Positions 53,401-60,388 of a DNA stretch of 64,000 nt are shown in pieces. The position numbers and the translations under genes are program-made. The number at the start of each line of letters is the position of its first letter. Position 1 is the first letter of the stretch. The notes under the pieces were generated by a model that saw only the letters and a list, made by a program, of their open reading frames with translations, searched no databases and had not been told where the DNA came from. Source of the DNA: Anas platyrhynchos (Eukaryota > Chordata > Aves > Anseriformes > Anatidae); the NCBI RefSeq assembly GCF_047663525.1, contig NC_092587.1:201012501-201076500 (forward strand), written 5' to 3'.

Positions 53401-56400
53401 CATTTGCACACAATATTAAAAAAACTTTAAAAGACTGTATTAAACTGGATTAAAAGATAGTTTGTTCCTTAATTGTAAGCTTCCTTCTTGCAGATACAGC
53501 AGATGCAACATTCAATGCAAAACTGCACCTTTGGTTTGGATTCAATCAAGATAGCACTGTCAGAGAGGTGATCCAGTCTCTTGACCTCACTTCCCTTACA
53601 CTGCTCATTCATACAGTTACCTGAAGGCCTTTTTTTTTTTTTGCTGTAGCACTGATATTCAGAGCAGGAAAATTCTAGGATTCACAGGTTTCCCCTAAAT
53701 TGGTCCTTCCCATAAAACAGAAAGGACCGCATCAGGTCTTCTTCCTTCGCTGGCAGGTATTCTTTTGCCTGTTGCTGTCCTTCTCAACTTTTATTTTCTT
53801 ACCTGAAAATTTGCATTCAAGCTTTCACACACTTCCTAAATTTGCTTCTGATTTTTGCACCTTCAATCAAAGCTTTCATTTTCTATGCCTCAAAACTTCA
53901 GTCTGTAACACAAAATAGGGCATTAAAGAAACATGATAGAGCTAGAAGAAATCAAACTGCATTACTTCTCAAACTTTAGGAGCTTCCTTTTACATATACA
54001 CAATGTGAAGCACGGATAAGTTTTAGAGCACAGAGACTTGCATATGAGTTTGCTAAGCTATGACATAGTGATATGTGTATGACATCTAGAAAGTGATTAA
54101 AAGCAACCAGAGCTCATCTTCTGGAAATGGCCACATCACTGACGTGTTAGTTCCAAAGATAATCAGTTGAAGGACCATGCTCAGGAACTCGCTGAACAAG
54201 AGTTTATTTGTACACGGTCACTGGTTCTTAGACCAATTCACAACTGTTTACAGAGTGAGTGACGTGCACACAAAGTAGGATTGTGCAGAAGAGCCCCACC
54301 ACCACATTAAGTCTTGCACAACCACCAATTATCATACGGAGTGAAGAGACATCACTGTTTTCTGAGGAGGCAGGCTATCACCGAGACGCCTTTAATGCAG
54401 CTCTGCATTTAGAGCAACAAATTTTTTGTTGTTGTTTTCCCCCCAACACTAGTGATTGAAGACAGAAATGATGCAGATGCAAGACAAGGCTCCCTAAAGG
54501 TCAGAAAAAAGCAGCCTGACTCCAGACACTCCCCACTGTGGGATTATTTCTACTTGGGTAAAGAGGAGACAGCCCTCAGGTGCCTCAAAGCCCTTTCTGT
54601 TAGTTGTCATTGTTGTCACTGACACAGCTGCTTACAGAGGCCATTCAGAGCAGTCTTGTGCTTGCAGCTCCATACATCCTACACACCTCTCAGTGAAGGT
54701 CAGTTTTACATGGATTGATTTAACACACACGCCTCAATTCTGAGACCAAGATACGAAAGCAGAAGCAAGCACCATCTTGTCTACAGAAGTCACACCAGTC
54801 AATCACAAGAGCTAAAAAGGTGACTAACTCCCCCGTGACAGGTATGGTTTGCTGGTATAAAGATGTGGGTGATGGCAGTTCCTCCTCCAAGGGCTGTGTA
54901 CCAGCCCATGGCAGCATCAGGTACCTTTGGATCAGGTAATGTCACTCACGCATTGGAGAAGTAGAGAGCTTAAAGGCAACCTTTACTTACTGAAGGGGAA
55001 AAAAGTCACACCCCCAAGCCAAAATAATACGGAACACCAAGGACAAACAGTTCAGTACATCTGACACGCAAGCTGAGGTCCCAGTCACACTGACATGGGC
55101 ATCGTGTGACTTATTTCTCCCGTTCTAGACTTTAGCCCTGCTGTCAGGGGTGTCAGACATTTAAAGTGGCAAACAGAAGGAAGTTTAGCCTAAACTACTC
55201 TCAAGCTGAACTCTGACCCTGTTTCTCCCCCGTTTTTCTGAAAGCAGACACATACCAGACTCATCACAGACTCAGACATCAGTAAGTGCTGACGCTGACC
55301 CCTCAAGCAATGTCCTAGGTCTCCAGGCTTCCACGCCAAGCAGCTCTGATTAGAAACTGTAACTCCACAAGGCAATTTCCAGCTTTTGCAATTCTGTTCT
55401 GTAGTGTACAATGTTAATGAACTGTTCACAGTGCTCAAGAGGTAACTTGCTAAGCAACAGGATTCATGCAAGCTATCTAGATAGACTTTTAAAAATTGTC
55501 TTTCATGAAAATATTGAATATTTAAAGACTATTCAAATAATTTTGCTTTTTAACAGAAGTGTAAATGTTTCCTTTGTGACAACATAATAGTTTGCCATAT
55601 TGCAAAAACATTTTTATATTGTTTATTTTTATATAAACCGATAACAGAAAAGCTATAATCAAAACAGCAACTTTAACTATGGAAGAACAGAGGCTGATGA
55701 TTCAAGCCCTAAGCAACTTTCATGTAAACAAACATCATCAGCCCTCAGAGGTGGCAGAGTATCACCACCCCTATTTAATATGGTAATCACAGTATTTATG
55801 TTCCACTACAGAATCATAATGTAATTACAAATTCCCAGACAGCTGTGCTCAGCACACGTTTCATAAAGGCTGGAGAGCTGCCTGTTAGTTCTGCACGCCG
55901 TGCCACTGATAAAAAAAGTTTTACGCCTCCATGTGATTAGACCTTTTATGCTAGCCCTACATCTTTCAGGTGACTGGCAACAACATCCAAATCTGATGAT
56001 AGGAAAACACCCAAACACCCAAAACGTGAATAGGCACACATCTCCCACCATGTGCTGTGATATTTGTAAGCCTTTGGGCAGCAAAGTCGAGGATTTCAGA
56101 ACCTGTCAGCAGGATCCAATTGCCACAGCAGGTACTCACAGCCAACAGGATTTGCTTAAGGTAAGGGAAGAAGAAAAACAAGGATGAGGTTGAAGGGATC
56201 GAGATCTGGCATCACCTTTACAACAGTGCCACTGGGATTTCCCCTTCCCTCCTCTCAAAATGTATTTACCTCCCCAAATCCACAGATCCCAGGCACATGG
56301 CAGCTCCAAAAGGAGACAACTCCAAAATGGGATGAGGACAGAGGTGTGAACATGGTGACAGAGGGCGGATCAGGCCATAGGATGACTACCGCTGATATGA

Positions 56401-57830
56401 TGGCAGCAATGCGTAACAGCCAGTGTGCTACAACTGGGTGTCACACAGCGAGATACACCACAGAGCTGATATCCTGGCCAACACCAACACGCACTGCAGA
56501 AGGCATCTGCAGTATGAGGTAAAGGGCTAGCAGGAGAGCTGGTGAAGGGACTCAAGCCTCCAATCGCTCCCTGAGCAACTTGAAAGTGTTCATTAGGTGG
56601 AGATGTTCTCAACCCTCAGGAATTCCATAGGTTTTACAGGCAGACCCCTGGAAGAAGACCACTCACAAGCAGAAACAGACCACAGCAGTATAATCTCAGT
56701 GCATGGATGCACCCTTAAATGCACCACACTCACCTCTCAACTCTAACGAGGAGAACTTTGACTCTAAAATTATCTTGTATCTAATTCAGGATGACCTTAC
56801 GCAGCTTACCTGTTTTCTTCAACTCTGTTCTCTCTGAAAGCATATCCCTCCCATTTTCATCTTCCCATGAAGAGTTCACCATCTCCAACACTGAGATGTT
56901 CAATCCCCACGCCACCACACAAGATGTGGTGCCTGTGCATTAAATATCTCCCTCCCACAGCTCTCCCGTTTAGACCAAGGCACGAGACTCAGAACCAGGC
57001 TGCATGCTGCCTCCAACCACAGCCAGACAGTGGCAGAAGCGTCTTCTCCTCTCACTACACCTCCAGGCAAGAGGATCCATTACCTCCCCAACAAAGTCTG
57101 GGATAGCGAAGGTCAAGGTGCAAACCTTCCCTGACGCATCAGGAGAAACTGGTGACTGCTTTGGGAAAACTTAAGGGGAAAAAAATGTTTTTGAGGTTTC
57201 TGCAAGGGGACTGCACCAGCGTTTGTTATCAAAAATCACAGTGACTTCTGCTCTGTGCACATGCTAAGGATTTCACAAACACATTGAGTTCGAACCACCA
57301 GCAAAATAAAGCTGAGGTTAGTAACAAGAATCAGATTTCCATTTTAAAGAAACAAATCACCCAGGGGGTGTATGCAGGTATCACTGGAGGTGCAGCTGAC
57401 CAAGCCACAGCAGGGCAGGCACCTTGTGGCTGCAGCCAGCTGCTTCGCCTACAGTAGGAACACACAAGAACCTTACCTGAGGAATTCAGCACCGCAGCAC
57501 CCAGAAAGCTACAAAAACACGCTAATTAGCTAGATTAGGCACTGAAGAGCAGCAAACACCCCTCGATCCCCATGGAAACGACCCGGCTGAGGACCCAGCC
57601 CTCTGCCAAGCCCCGCCAGGCTTCCCCTCAGCCAGAGCAGCGCCCGGGCAGGGAGGGAAGGGATATTTTACTGCAAAACCCGCAGCTCCTACCTGCTGCG
57701 AGAGGTAACGCGTCAGGTAAGGGGCTGGAGACGGCGGCGGGGCACCCCGGCGGCGGCGGGGCGCCAGTAAGGCACTGAGCTGGCCGAGGAAAAGGAGAAG
57801 CAGCAGGAGGGGGAGGAGGAGGCGCGGCAT
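29239..57830 (-). CDS. PRCP: prolylcarboxypeptidase (lysosomal Pro-X carboxypeptidase), complete, nine coding exons, 483 aa
   Basis: The enzyme is a serine carboxypeptidase of family S28 that removes the C-terminal residue after proline, for example from angiotensin II and alpha-MSH. It acts in lysosomes and at the cell surface. Coding exons, in transcript order: 57693-57830, 41858-41998, 40674-40775, 40187-40368, 39270-39427, 38160-38332, 37582-37746, 36013-36200 and 29239-29443. They sum to 1452 nt, and all introns have GT/AG ends and compatible phases (0,0,0,2,1,0,0,2). The product starts with a Leu-rich signal peptide (about 1-20) and an Arg-rich propeptide. The nucleophile is Ser169 in GGSYGG, and Asp421 (LDPW) and His446 (GAHH) complete the triad. 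N-glycosylation sequons fall at N55, N91, N123, N327, N406 and N431. The length is close to human (496 aa). Intron 1 is 15.7 kb and intron 8 is 6.6 kb. The gene is divergent from DDIAS. Confidence 0.96.
29444..33780 (-). other. PRCP: PRCP intron 8, distal part
   Basis: This is non-coding intron sequence between exon 9 and a retroviral relic. I see no conserved exon or recognisable transposon. Open frames are short and have no similarity I can name. Confidence 0.5.
33781..34670 (+). mobile_element. endogenous retrovirus pol relic (protease to reverse transcriptase), broken
   Basis: In PRCP intron 8, antisense to the gene, the plus strand encodes pieces of retroviral pol. A protease-type motif VDSGAEVTL has its DSG at 33867-33875. 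About 0.4 kb later come reverse transcriptase segments with SPIWPVQK and DYRELNEVT (34276-34365), then LIDKI and [11 protein letters not shown] (34405-34490). The first two RT motifs are in one frame and the last two in another, so a frameshift lies near 34,380. A stop follows at 34521-34523, and the YxDD region is not intact. The residue pattern resembles ERVL-like elements. No LTRs flank it. It is a dead fragment with uncertain left and right limits. Confidence 0.75.
34684..35600 (-). mobile_element. CR1-like LINE relic with SGNH/GDSL-type ORF1 segment
   Basis: On the minus strand, 35050-35600 encodes fragments of a domain with the block [14 protein letters not shown] (GDS at 35451-35459). 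It is preceded by NRYETL and followed by [19 protein letters not shown] (near 35211-35249) and GGIDLSPRG (near 35050-35074). This order fits the esterase-like (SGNH) domain known from ORF1 of CR1-type LINEs. Stops and frameshifts interrupt it. Downstream, 34684-34830 reads like the CR1 3' region (CCAGCAGTGTGCTCAGGTG and CTTGTACCAGAAAGTGTGG segments), so most of ORF2 appears deleted. It lies in PRCP intron 8 in the same orientation as the gene. Confidence 0.65.
35601..36012 (-). other. PRCP: PRCP intron 8, proximal part
   Basis: Intron sequence between exon 8 and the CR1-like relic. It could include further diverged LINE sequence, but I see no motif that shows it. Confidence 0.45.
36013..36200 (-). 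CDS. PRCP: PRCP coding exon 8
   Basis: The acceptor CTCTCTTCCAG is followed by GTTTGCACAGAG, and the donor is AG/GTGAGC. The exon encodes 62 full codons plus two bases of the split Ser416 codon. The segment contains [23 protein letters not shown] and [10 protein letters not shown], with a sequon at N406. Confidence 0.96.
36201..37581 (-). other. PRCP: PRCP intron 7
   Basis: A 1.4-kb phase-0 intron. A C-rich run lies at about 37140-37156. No transposon or RNA gene is recognised. Confidence 0.7.
37582..37746 (-). CDS. PRCP: PRCP coding exon 7
   Basis: The acceptor CTTCATTGTAG precedes GAAGTTTGC, and the donor is CAG/GTATGT. The exon encodes 55 codons, including [24 protein letters not shown] (sequon N327) and the closing GQLGWYYQ. 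Both borders are phase 0. Confidence 0.96.
37747..38159 (-). other. PRCP: PRCP intron 6
   Basis: A short phase-0 intron of about 0.4 kb with nothing further recognised inside. Confidence 0.75.
38160..38332 (-). CDS. PRCP: PRCP coding exon 6
   Basis: The acceptor ATATTAAAG is followed by AT completing a split Asp codon, and the donor is CAG/GTAATT. The exon encodes [26 protein letters not shown] and [11 protein letters not shown]. The polypyrimidine tract is T-rich and interrupted by A, but the reading phase fixes this border. Confidence 0.95.
38333..39269 (-). other. PRCP: PRCP intron 5
   Basis: A phase-1 intron of about 0.9 kb with a T/G-rich low-complexity patch near 38760-38810. No mobile element is recognised. 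Confidence 0.7.
39270..39427 (-). CDS. PRCP: PRCP coding exon 5
   Basis: The acceptor TTTGTAG is followed by an A completing a split Gly codon, and the donor is ACAG/GTGAGA. The exon encodes [34 protein letters not shown] and AINHLSST. These match the start of the S28-specific helical (SKS-type) region just after the nucleophile. Confidence 0.96.
39428..40186 (-). other. PRCP: PRCP intron 4
   Basis: A phase-2 intron of about 0.76 kb. No feature beyond the splice signals is recognised. Confidence 0.7.
40187..40368 (-). CDS. PRCP: PRCP coding exon 4 (catalytic serine)
   Basis: The acceptor CTTTGCCTCAG precedes GATTCCAAG, and the donor is GG/GTGAGT. The exon encodes [17 protein letters not shown], then [22 protein letters not shown]. 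The GGSYGG motif carries the nucleophile Ser169. The exon ends with two bases of a split Gly codon. Confidence 0.97.
40369..40673 (-). other. PRCP: PRCP intron 3
   Basis: A short phase-0 intron of about 0.3 kb. Nothing else is recognised. Confidence 0.75.
40674..40775 (-). CDS. PRCP: PRCP coding exon 3
   Basis: The acceptor CCCCCAACCAG precedes GGTTTTATG, and the donor is AGT/GTAAGT. The 34 codons include [20 protein letters not shown] and YYGESLPFG, hallmark S28 sequence. A sequon NES lies at residue 123. Confidence 0.97.
40776..41857 (-). other. PRCP: PRCP intron 2
   Basis: A phase-0 intron of about 1.1 kb. Plus-strand open frames at 41234-41530 and 41628-41903 have no recognisable similarity. 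Confidence 0.65.
41858..41998 (-). CDS. PRCP: PRCP coding exon 2
   Basis: The acceptor TTTTTGACAG precedes ATCGATCAC, and the donor is ACA/GTATGT. The 47 codons start IDHFGF and include [25 protein letters not shown] and WFCNNT. Joined to exon 1, the product reads QQ-IDHFGF, one residue shorter at this join than the human protein as I remember it. Confidence 0.96.
41999..44595 (-). other. PRCP: PRCP intron 1, part nearest exon 2
   Basis: This is A/T-rich intron sequence with no conserved exon or recognisable transposon up to the LTR insertion. Short open frames on both strands have no similarity I can name. Confidence 0.5.
44596..45191 (+). mobile_element. solo LTR of an endogenous retrovirus with 5-bp target duplication
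   Basis: The LTR runs 44601-45186 (586 bp), begins TGTCCTG and ends ACATCA. The 5-bp direct repeat CTTAC flanks it on both sides (44596-44600 and 45187-45191). Inside are a perfect TGACGTCA at 44856-44863, a TA-rich TATA-like stretch at 44874-44883 and AATAAA at 44893-44898. The text strongly resembles a recurrent avian LTR type, including the GACCCAAACTAGCCAAAGGG block and the GGTGGTGAGCAACTGCATTG block. A 5-bp duplication fits ERVL-like (class III) integration. No internal retroviral sequence is present, so it arose by LTR-LTR recombination. It lies in PRCP intron 1, antisense to the gene. Confidence 0.85.
45192..47170 (-). other. PRCP: PRCP intron 1, between LTR and CR1
   Basis: Intron sequence with a T/A homopolymer junction at about 45717-45742 and a T-rich patch at about 46770. 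No coding exon is seen. Confidence 0.5.
47171..47760 (-). mobile_element. CR1 LINE 3' fragment, about 590 bp, minus strand
   Basis: The minus strand shows a long CR1 3' portion. It ends near 47171 with a TGTGACTCTATGA-like terminal segment and contains GGAGGTGTTCAAGGCCAGG near 47290. Farther upstream, at 47480-47760, it reads into the segment just after the RT domain, including CTGCATTTAGACTTCTTGAAC-like sequence on the plus strand. It is in the same orientation as PRCP and lies inside intron 1. It is less truncated than the other minus-strand copy at 22618-22872. Confidence 0.88.
47761..57692 (-). other. PRCP: PRCP intron 1, part nearest exon 1
   Basis: Almost 10 kb of intron sequence. I see no exon, RNA gene or confidently recognisable mobile element. 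Open frames of 60-112 codons occur on both strands without family similarity. A T-run lies at about 53630-53642. Confidence 0.5.
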
Positions 57831-58330
57831 GGCGAGGCCTTGAGGTGCTGCCCGCCGCCCCGCCGCTTTATGGCGGCCCCACCGCCCCCTCCCCTGCCGG
57901 TGCCGGCAGGAGCCGGCGGAGGGGTGTGTCCACGCCTGCGCCCCGCGCGGGGCGCTCTGAGGGACTGTGCCGGAAGGGGAGGGGTTTCCGCTTCGGTGGG
58001 CGGGCACTGAGGGGGTTGGGCGGCTGCGATTGGTTGAGATGAACGCGGACGGCGCGCGCGCCCTCTCGCGGTTGGCCGGCCGCGGTGGCGGGCGTGAAGT
58101 GGGAGGGGCTGGGTGGTGCGTGCGGTCGGCAATCCTCGCATTTCATTGGGTGGAGCTGGGGGAGGTCTCACGCCGCTCTGCGCCGCCATTGGCTGAGCGC
58201 CTCCTCGTCCCCGCCCTTAGCAACGGCCCTTGGCAACCACCCGCACTTCCGCCTTCTCCTCAGGGGCCGCGCCAGGCCCTGAGGCGGCGGGGACCGGGCC
58301 GGGGCCCCCGCGGCGGGGGGTAGGGGGCCT
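57550..58330. promoter_or_regulatory. CpG-rich divergent promoter of PRCP (-) and DDIAS (+)
   Basis: GC and CpG density are high over this block, which covers PRCP exon 1 and the sequence upstream of DDIAS. Three inverted CCAAT boxes (ATTGG) lie at 58029-58033, 58145-58149 and 58188-58192. Two ETS-type cores lie at 57970-57976 (CCGGAAG) and 58245-58251 (ACTTCCG). A tandem pair TAGCAAC and GGCAAC at 58219-58237 resembles an RFX X-box. No TATA box is seen. NF-Y sites of this kind are common in divergent and cell-cycle promoters. The transcription starts themselves cannot be placed. Confidence 0.75.
57693..57830 (-). CDS. PRCP: PRCP coding exon 1 (signal peptide)
   Basis: The start ATG is at 57828-57830. 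It opens [19 protein letters not shown], a signal peptide of about 20 residues, followed by an RRRR propeptide stretch and a Pro-rich linker. The exon ends CAG/GTAGGA after YLTRYLSQQ, phase 0. The frame remains open 59 codons upstream, but the signal peptide places the start here. The exon lies in the CpG-rich promoter block. Confidence 0.93.
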
Positions 58331-58352
58331 GGGGGGGGTGCGGGGAGCCCCG

Positions 58353-58486
58353 CGGCTCCCTCCGGCTCCCTCCGGCTCCCTCCGGCTCCCTCCGGCTCCC
58401 TCCGGCTCCCTCCGGCTCCCTCCGGCTCCCTCCGGCTCCCTCCGGCTCCCTCCGGCTCCCTCCGGCTCCCTCCGGCTCCCTCCGGC
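58353..58486 (+). repeat. 10-bp GC minisatellite, about 13 copies
   Basis: The unit TCCGGCTCCC is repeated 12 times without error at 58361-58480, with partial copies on both sides. The minus strand reads GGGAGCCGGA, with regularly spaced G3 and G2 runs that could form G-quadruplexes. It lies just beside the PRCP/DDIAS promoter, on the DDIAS side. Perfect copies suggest recent expansion and likely length variation. Confidence 0.97.
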
Positions 58487-58604
58487 CCTTGGTGTCCTCT
58501 GGGAGCTGGAGGCGGCGGCTGCGCTGGGGTAAAAGCAGCGGTGCGAGCCCTGGGAGCCGCCAGGGGGCAGCGGGAGCCCGTGGAAAGCGGCGGTGAGGAG
58601 CGGC

Positions 58605-58631
58605 GGGGGGGGGGGGGGGGGGGGGGGGGGG
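58605..58631 (+). repeat. poly(G) tract, 27 bp
   Basis: An uninterrupted run of 27 G, about 120 bp after the 10-bp minisatellite. Poly(G) of this length is rare in vertebrate genomes and hard to sequence, so the exact length is uncertain. Confidence 0.9.
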
Positions 58632-60259
58632 CAGGAGCTGGGGGTCGTTTTTTTGTGGTAGAAAACTGCCCGTCTGTGTGCAAATGTAGCTGTGCGGTGA
58701 CAACGAATAGAGGTGCTCAGTAGGTGAGTGGGCAATAGAAGGCCTCGCTGTTCCAAATGAGGTAGAAGCTAGAGGAAAACAGGGTGAGCAGCGGGAGTAC
58801 AGTAAAAATAATGAAGATCACAAGTTCTCAAAACATAAGAAACGAGAAATGAAAACAGGGAAAAAGGAGAAATTAAAGGCATGATTTAAAGAGAAAAAAC
58901 GTACATATATGTTATAGAAAAACATTGAGTATACTCAATATTAAAAGTAATAAATATTAAATAAAATAAAAATAGTACTCAGCCAGTGAGGAAAGAGGGG
59001 AGGTGATCAGGTGTTGGGTAATAGGAAATAAAAGGTTATGATTTGTTTGCATAAAATATGCTCCTGATTGACAGGACGCTCGGCATTACAATCGCAAATA
59101 AAATAGCTTCACGGAAGATCCTGTCTGAAGAGAATTATTGAGAGTTTTCTCACAGTATGAAAGGCCAGAAAACCTTATGCGTTTGGGCTGTGTTCGCTTC
59201 CAGCCTTCTGGTGGACGTTATTTATACCATAGAAAGCGTTACTGGGATTGAGCCCCTTGCTCTAAAGTGGTCTCCTAACATAACCCGTGGATAAATACAA
59301 TTTTTCTATGCTTTAATTCCGAATTTTCAGCAGAATACTTAAAATATTTGCTGTACTTTCAGGAATCTCTTTAGTTCTTTCAATAAAAAGTTCAGATAGG
59401 TAGGAGCATGCTTTGTTTATATAGTTCTGAGTTGAAAAGCAATTGGAATGTGGAGCATCTGCTGATTGATCTAAATCCACCTTTGGGGGTGCTTCTGTTA
59501 CTTCTTTTTATTACTTCTTTATGCAGTGTTGCTGTGTTTTATTCATACTGTGTGGTGGTGTCTTGTACTGCAAGTAAAACAAAAGAGTTCTATTTAAGCA
59601 CAAATTGAATATGGGCACCACTTAATCTGTCAAATGAGTTCCTGCTAATTTATGTTCTGAAGAGAAATGTTTCATTTTGGTTGACCCTCCAGTAAAGCTT
59701 TTGCCTTTTATTGCATTTTATTTTTTTTTTTCTCCAGGCCTTTCTGGCATAGGGAATATTTGGTTATCTGATTTTGTTTTTCCTCTGAACTACTCAGAAT
59801 AATGACTTCAGTCACTCACATTTTTCTAGTATGTGTGTTACAGTTCTTGTTTTTACCAGAATGCTGAGAACAGTGCCCCTAAGGGCCAAGGAATTGGCCA
59901 AGACTTGAACTATTTTGTAGCAAAGTATGAACACAATGTCAGTGTTGATTATAAAACAACTTTTAACTTACAAAAGCCATATTCAAGTCTCCTTTATCTC
60001 CTTAGCCCTCGACTTCCCTGAGGGAGTTATGGGGTGAAGAAGTGGAATTCACTTCCTATTCTGGGTTTGTTCTGCAGTATACATCGAAAGGAGAATTATA
60101 AATAACTATTACTGTAATAAATGTGCTTTTTCAAAGAAGGATTTATAAAGCCGTGTTTACATCAGCTGTAGAGAACATTTTGGTAGCTAACATTGGAACT
60201 CTCTGATTAACATTTCATAAAACCAGAAGTAATTAAACATTTTGACTTGGCTGTTTCAG
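58632..60259 (+). other. DDIAS: DDIAS upstream region, probably intron 1
   Basis: This region most likely holds the first intron of DDIAS between a non-coding first exon near the CpG block and the first coding exon at 60260. A donor-like GCG/GTGAGG at 58590-58598 could end exon 1, but nothing proves it. No coding similarity or mobile element is recognised. Confidence 0.4.
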
Positions 60260-60388
60260 ATGATTCTGTGAGCACATGAACAAAGCGAGAAGACTCCTGG
60301 CTGCCTCTGTAATTTCTGTCCAGAACTCCTGCTTCATTTATCCTGCTTGTCAGAGCTGCTTTTCTAGGCTGGTGCTGAACCCCAAGAG
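60260..60388 (+). CDS. DDIAS: DDIAS first coding exon
   Basis: The acceptor GGCTGTTTCAG ends at 60259 and the donor AG/GTACGT follows 60388. The start ATG is at 60276-60278, with an in-frame TGA just upstream (60261-60263). It encodes [19 protein letters not shown], then [18 protein letters not shown] and two bases of an Arg codon. Cys25 and Cys28 are the first pair of a zinc ribbon. The start context is weak (C at -3, A at +4). A three-codon upstream ORF begins at the exon's first base. Confidence 0.92.

Noticed and set aside
54170-54500. Possible LTR-like or SINE-like sequence in PRCP intron 1
   Set aside because: A few A/T-rich phrases looked element-like, but no termini, target duplication or family text could be confirmed.
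58168-58756. Three overlapping minus-strand frames of 147-179 codons with GSRREPEGA repeats
   Set aside because: They are translations of the 10-bp minisatellite. A 10-bp unit is read in all three frames without stops, so the openness is not evidence of coding.
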